From: an uncultured Clostridia bacterium | Lineage (GTDB): Bacteria; Bacillota; Clostridia; Oscillospirales; UBA644 | Length of the DNA stretch: 8,603 nucleotides | Direction of reading: 5' to 3' | Assembly (NCBI GenBank): GCA_904502105.1 | Contig: CAJGDF010000067.1 | Coordinates: 1-8,603, forward strand | In this document: piece after piece, positions 5,809-8,603 of the stretch | Numbering within the stretch: the stretch's first letter is position 1 | Layout: every line of letters begins with the position of its first letter | Notes under the pieces: generated by a model | Seen by the model: the letters and a program-made list of their open reading frames with translations, nothing else | What the model was told of the DNA's origin: nothing | Databases searched by the model: none | Made by a program: the position numbers and the translations under genes

Positions 5809-8364
5809 TTAAACCAACTCAATGGTAATGATCTTCTTTGCGGGAATATCAAGTGACAATTTGCCGTTTTCAATACTAAGTGCTTCGCCGCGCTCTTCGT
5901 TCATATTTGTGAACCAAGCCTCTTTTACAGATTCTGATACAGAAGCATTGAGTTTCTGAGTTTCGTTTGTAAGATTGAAGAATCGGAGAATTGTGCTGTC
6001 TCTGTCTTCAGCCTGTTTACATGCAGTAACATGGAGGAACTGGTTGTCAAAGCTCAAGAATTTGTTTTCTGCAGGGCAATTGCCGTCATGGCATGTTGTG
6101 CCAATTGCAAGAACAGCAGGCGCAGCAAAATCATATGCTGTACGGTAAGCTTTGCCTTTGCAGCCGTTGCAGTAGGGGACGATTGCATATTCTAATGTGT
6201 ATTCTCCCTTGCACTGTGCCTTGGGAGTGGGGAAGGTACCCCAGTCACCCATTTCAGCAACAGAACGAAGCAATGTGATTGCAATAGTATTGTGACCGTT
6301 TCTGAGAATTTCGTATTCACAAATACCTCTGTTAGCAATAGCAAGAGCTGCTTCTTTGTCATCACCGTTTTCAGCTTCCATTGCAACAAATGCCTGTGTT
6401 TTCTGAAGGTTTGAGGGGTTCTGCCATGTGAAAGAGGGTTCGATGGGACGGGCTGTTAAATCGAACTGACCTTCGGATAAAGCGTATTCTGTTATAACAT
6501 CAGAATCAAACAGTGCACGGATTCTGTGATTTTCGCCGTTGTTTACGATAACGGTCTTAATGTCAACGCGAGCAACATCTTTCTGAAGAGTTACATAGGA
6601 TGTTACTACGGCATCTCCTGCCAATTTTGCAACTGTCTTGAATGTTGCGCTGTATGCTGTTGTTTCACAGAGAGTTGTTTCCGCATTATCGCAAAGAATA
6701 GGTTCTCCGCCTGCCTTGAAGTTATAGGATTCACCAATATCGGGCTGATCTTCCAATCTGTTCTGTCCTGCAAACGTACGGCCTGTTCTGCTGTCGATAA
6801 GGTTGAATGATCCGTCTTTATTAAATGTTACAGACAAAATACCGTTATCCATGCCATTTTCGCGGATAGTAATGGGACAATCCATAACAGGGGCTTTGTC
6901 TGCTTTTGTAACTTTGTAAACCTGCCAACCCATACCATCGGTCGTTACGGGGAATTCAACTTCAAAGCGGTCTACGTAACGGGATTGACGGAATCTGTCA
7001 TTAGGCAGAGTGTATGTAAAGAGATTGCTGATGCGGTTGATTTTTGCAGGAACAAGATTTCCGGCAGGGTCGTATATTGCGATAGCCTGTACATTTTCTT
7101 CTACGGCAAAATCAACGTTTGCGGTTACGGTTGTTGTGGATTTTGCGGGTTCCAAAGAAAGAACAAGGATAGACATATCTCCACCGCAATCAGTGTTGAC
7201 AACATTTGCTAAATGCGTCATGGCATTTTCAACCATTTTATCTGCTACCTGCTGTGAAGAGTCAAATCTCGCAAGCATAGCATCGTAAACCTCATCGCAA
7301 GAGCATGTACAGATCGAGTCGTGGGGGTGGTTCTGCATAAGTCTGCGCCAAGCGTAAAGGAAGAAGTCACGGTCATATTTACCGCCGTTTATAGCAGCAA
7401 AACGAGTTGCAGGTTCTGCAAGACGCTCCAAGGTATGCTGATTACGCCAGTTTCTTGTTTTAATATCAATATGTGTGGATGCGGTAGATGTTAAAAGACC
7501 GAATCCTGTTGTATACTGACCGATGATTTCGCCTGTGAATTTGCTCAAACGGTCACTGTGTTTTCTGATTTCTGCAACGTAATCTTTCATGTTGGACTGT
7601 ATAACATTGTATTCATCCTGTACCTGATTTGCTGTTTTGATTACTTCAACAAGATTACGCTGGAGGGGCTGGTGGTCGCAGCCGTTCATACCAAGAAGGT
7701 GATCGGTTTCTGCAAAACGTTCCAATGAATGACCGATACGTAAGATCTTTTCACGTAATGCATCAGGATCGGAGGGGAGTTCCATTGCATTGCAGTACCA
7801 GTCTACAAACATTACACCTATAACTTCACTTCCGTCGGGTGCCTGCCATATGAGCTCGGATTTTGTGATACCGTTCTGTCTTATAACTTGATTATCTGAA
7901 CCTACATCATTCAGACCACGGCCGAAAACCGCATTGTCAATGCCGAATCCGCGGCAGATCTGAGGAGCCTGACCAACGTTGCCGAATGCATCGGGGAAGT
8001 AACCGCACATAAGCGGATCAGCACCGAATTTTTTAGATAATTGAATACCGTAAAGCATGTTTCTTACGTTTGCTTCGCCACTTGTAAGAAATTCGTCCTG
8101 AAGAACATACCAGGGGCCTACCTGAATTCTGCCGTCCTTAATGAGCTTGAGAAGACGGTCTTTCATGTGGGGACGAATTTCCAGATAGTCTTCAACAGGA
8201 ATAAACTGACCGTCCATGTGATAATATGTGTATTCGTCGGTTTTTTCCATCTCTTCAATAATTGCATCAAAGAGTTCTACCAGCTTGATTCTGTGCGCTT
8301 CAAAGGACTGATACCACTCTCTATCCCAATGAGAATGGGGGATGATGTGTAATGTTTTTTTCAT
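5809..8364 (-). CDS. Alpha-mannosidase, glycoside hydrolase family 38
   Basis: This 851-residue enzyme should hydrolyse alpha-linked mannosides with retention, using a zinc ion. No signal peptide is visible, so it acts in the cytoplasm. The N-terminal catalytic domain carries IIPHSHWDREW (7-17), in which H12 and D14 match the GH38 zinc ligands H-x-D. GYFPDAFGN (121-129) holds D125, matching the nucleophile and zinc ligand. MNGCDHQPLQ (226-235) and NHPHDS (345-350) follow, with H348 the likely fourth ligand. After the helical middle domain comes the long beta-rich C-terminal half. The length and opening motif resemble E. coli MngB and streptococcal GH38 enzymes. Candidate substrates are therefore N-glycan or mannan fragments or mannosylglycerate; no PTS or sugar transporter gene adjoins to decide. 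ATG 8364 is preferred over the in-frame ATG at 8448 because AGGAG lies 7 nt upstream and the promoter sits at 8440-8468. A cysteine-rich stretch (C352, C354, C356) follows the H348 motif. Confidence 0.95.
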   Translation of the reverse strand: MKKTLHIIPHSHWDREWYQSFEAHRIKLVELFDAIIEEMEKTDEYTYYHMDGQFIPVEDYLEIRPHMKDRLLKLIKDGRIQVGPWYVLQDEFLTSGEANVRNMLYGIQLSKKFGADPLMCGYFPDAFGNVGQAPQICRGFGIDNAVFGRGLNDVGSDNQVIRQNGITKSELIWQAPDGSEVIGVMFVDWYCNAMELPSDPDALREKILRIGHSLERFAETDHLLGMNGCDHQPLQRNLVEVIKTANQVQDEYNVIQSNMKDYVAEIRKHSDRLSKFTGEIIGQYTTGFGLLTSTASTHIDIKTRNWRNQHTLERLAEPATRFAAINGGKYDRDFFLYAWRRLMQNHPHDSICTCSCDEVYDAMLARFDSSQQVADKMVENAMTHLANVVNTDCGGDMSILVLSLEPAKSTTTVTANVDFAVEENVQAIAIYDPAGNLVPAKINRISNLFTYTLPNDRFRQSRYVDRFEVEFPVTTDGMGWQVYKVTKADKAPVMDCPITIRENGMDNGILSVTFNKDGSFNLIDSRTGRTFAGQNRLEDQPDIGESYNFKAGGEPILCDNAETTLCETTAYSATFKTVAKLAGDAVVTSYVTLQKDVARVDIKTVIVNNGENHRIRALFDSDVITEYALSEGQFDLTARPIEPSFTWQNPSNLQKTQAFVAMEAENGDDKEAALAIANRGICEYEILRNGHNTIAITLLRSVAEMGDWGTFPTPKAQCKGEYTLEYAIVPYCNGCKGKAYRTAYDFAAPAVLAIGTTCHDGNCPAENKFLSFDNQFLHVTACKQAEDRDSTILRFFNLTNETQKLNASVSESVKEAWFTNMNEERGEALSIENGKLSLDIPAKKIITIELV

Positions 8365-8371
8365 ATGAAAT

Positions 8372-8376
8372 CTCCT
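8372..8376 (-). promoter_or_regulatory. Ribosome binding site fixing the mannosidase start at 8364
   Basis: On the minus strand AGGAG (followed by A) lies 7 nt before the ATG at 8364. The longer in-frame reading from 8448 would add 28 residues with no family match and would start upstream of the predicted -10 box. Confidence 0.9.
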
Positions 8377-8408
8377 ATCCCGATTAAATTGCAAAATATT
8401 TATCAAGG

Positions 8409-8429
8409 GGTCCGTTGTTTGTCCGGACC
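8409..8429 (-). promoter_or_regulatory. Leader hairpin or operator-like inverted repeat of the mannosidase gene
   Basis: GGTCCG (8409-8414) and CGGACC (8424-8429) form a 6-bp GC-rich stem with a 9-nt loop in otherwise AT-rich DNA. Part of it is also the 8-bp palindrome GTCCGGAC (8421-8428). With the start of transcription predicted near 8433, it covers about +4 to +25. It could be a roadblock operator for a sugar-responsive repressor or an RNA hairpin at the 5' end of the message. No T-run follows, so it is not a terminator. Confidence 0.5.
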
Positions 8430-8439
8430 TATTTTGTTT

Positions 8440-8468
8440 ATTATACATTATATTGATTCAAATGTCAA
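8440..8468 (-). promoter_or_regulatory. Consensus SigA promoter of the mannosidase gene
   Basis: On the minus strand a perfect TTGACA (8468-8463), 17 nt, then a perfect TATAAT (8445-8440) make a full-consensus housekeeping promoter. Transcription should start near 8433, giving a leader of about 70 nt. Such a strong core promoter usually needs a repressor to be kept off, which fits the inverted repeat just downstream. Confidence 0.88.
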
Positions 8469-8603
8469 GGAGCAGTAAAGGTAATATCGTATTATGCATA
8501 AAATAATTGTAATACAAATATTTCCTTAACGATTGTCGCAGTTATGTGTTGATTATTCTCATATGATTTATACGTAATGTTTTTGATTATATATTGACAA
8601 ATA
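8469..8603. other. Right-edge intergenic DNA with a possible cut-off promoter
   Basis: No gene is visible. A plus-strand TTGACA at 8594-8599 could be the -35 box of a divergent gene to the right, but its -10 region lies outside the window. Confidence 0.3.

Overview
The window is AT-rich bacterial DNA with seven complete protein genes. It has clear SigA-type promoters (TTGAAA or TTGACA, 17-nt spacer, TATAAT), strong AGGAGG-type ribosome sites and hairpin-plus-T-run terminators. An EFR1-type flavodoxin/ferredoxin protein, a TAXI-TRAP transporter with a fused permease and a TipAS protein occur together here. I read this as a low-to-mid GC anaerobic Bacillota, most likely a Clostridia of the gut type. 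That taxonomic call is inference; there is no rRNA or marker gene in the window.

Region by region. 1-338 is a terminator-like hairpin for something left of the window, an AT-rich spacer and a promoter (270-298). 339-3319 is a two-gene TRAP-TAXI uptake operon: a lipoprotein solute receptor, then a fused DctQM permease, with an 11-bp hairpin between them and a strong terminator at 3354-3394. 3433-5697 is a second plus-strand operon behind an extended -10 promoter: a stand-alone TipAS-domain protein, an overlapping GNAT acetyltransferase, an EFR1-family flavodoxin/2x[4Fe-4S] protein and an ArsC/Spx-family thioredoxin-fold protein. It ends at a hairpin (5649-5697) that looks able to terminate in both directions. 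5809-8364 on the minus strand is a convergent monocistronic gene for a GH38 alpha-mannosidase, with its own consensus promoter (8440-8468) and a hairpin in its short leader. The right edge carries a lone TTGACA that may begin a divergent promoter.

How they work together. The TRAP-TAXI pair forms one transporter of unknown substrate, probably an organic acid or amino acid driven by an ion gradient. The second operon mixes a small-molecule-binding domain, an N-acetyltransferase and two redox proteins, which would suit drug or stress handling, but no member fixes the substrate. The mannosidase would trim alpha-mannosides in the cytoplasm; no sugar transporter lies beside it.

I see no CRISPR array, tRNA, rRNA, insertion sequence or phage gene. 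The observations most worth a second look are the TipAS protein lacking a MerR DNA-binding half, the promoter whose -10 box overlaps the EFR1 start codon, the hairpin between receptor and permease, and the leader hairpin of the mannosidase. I found no clear evidence of a wholly new system.
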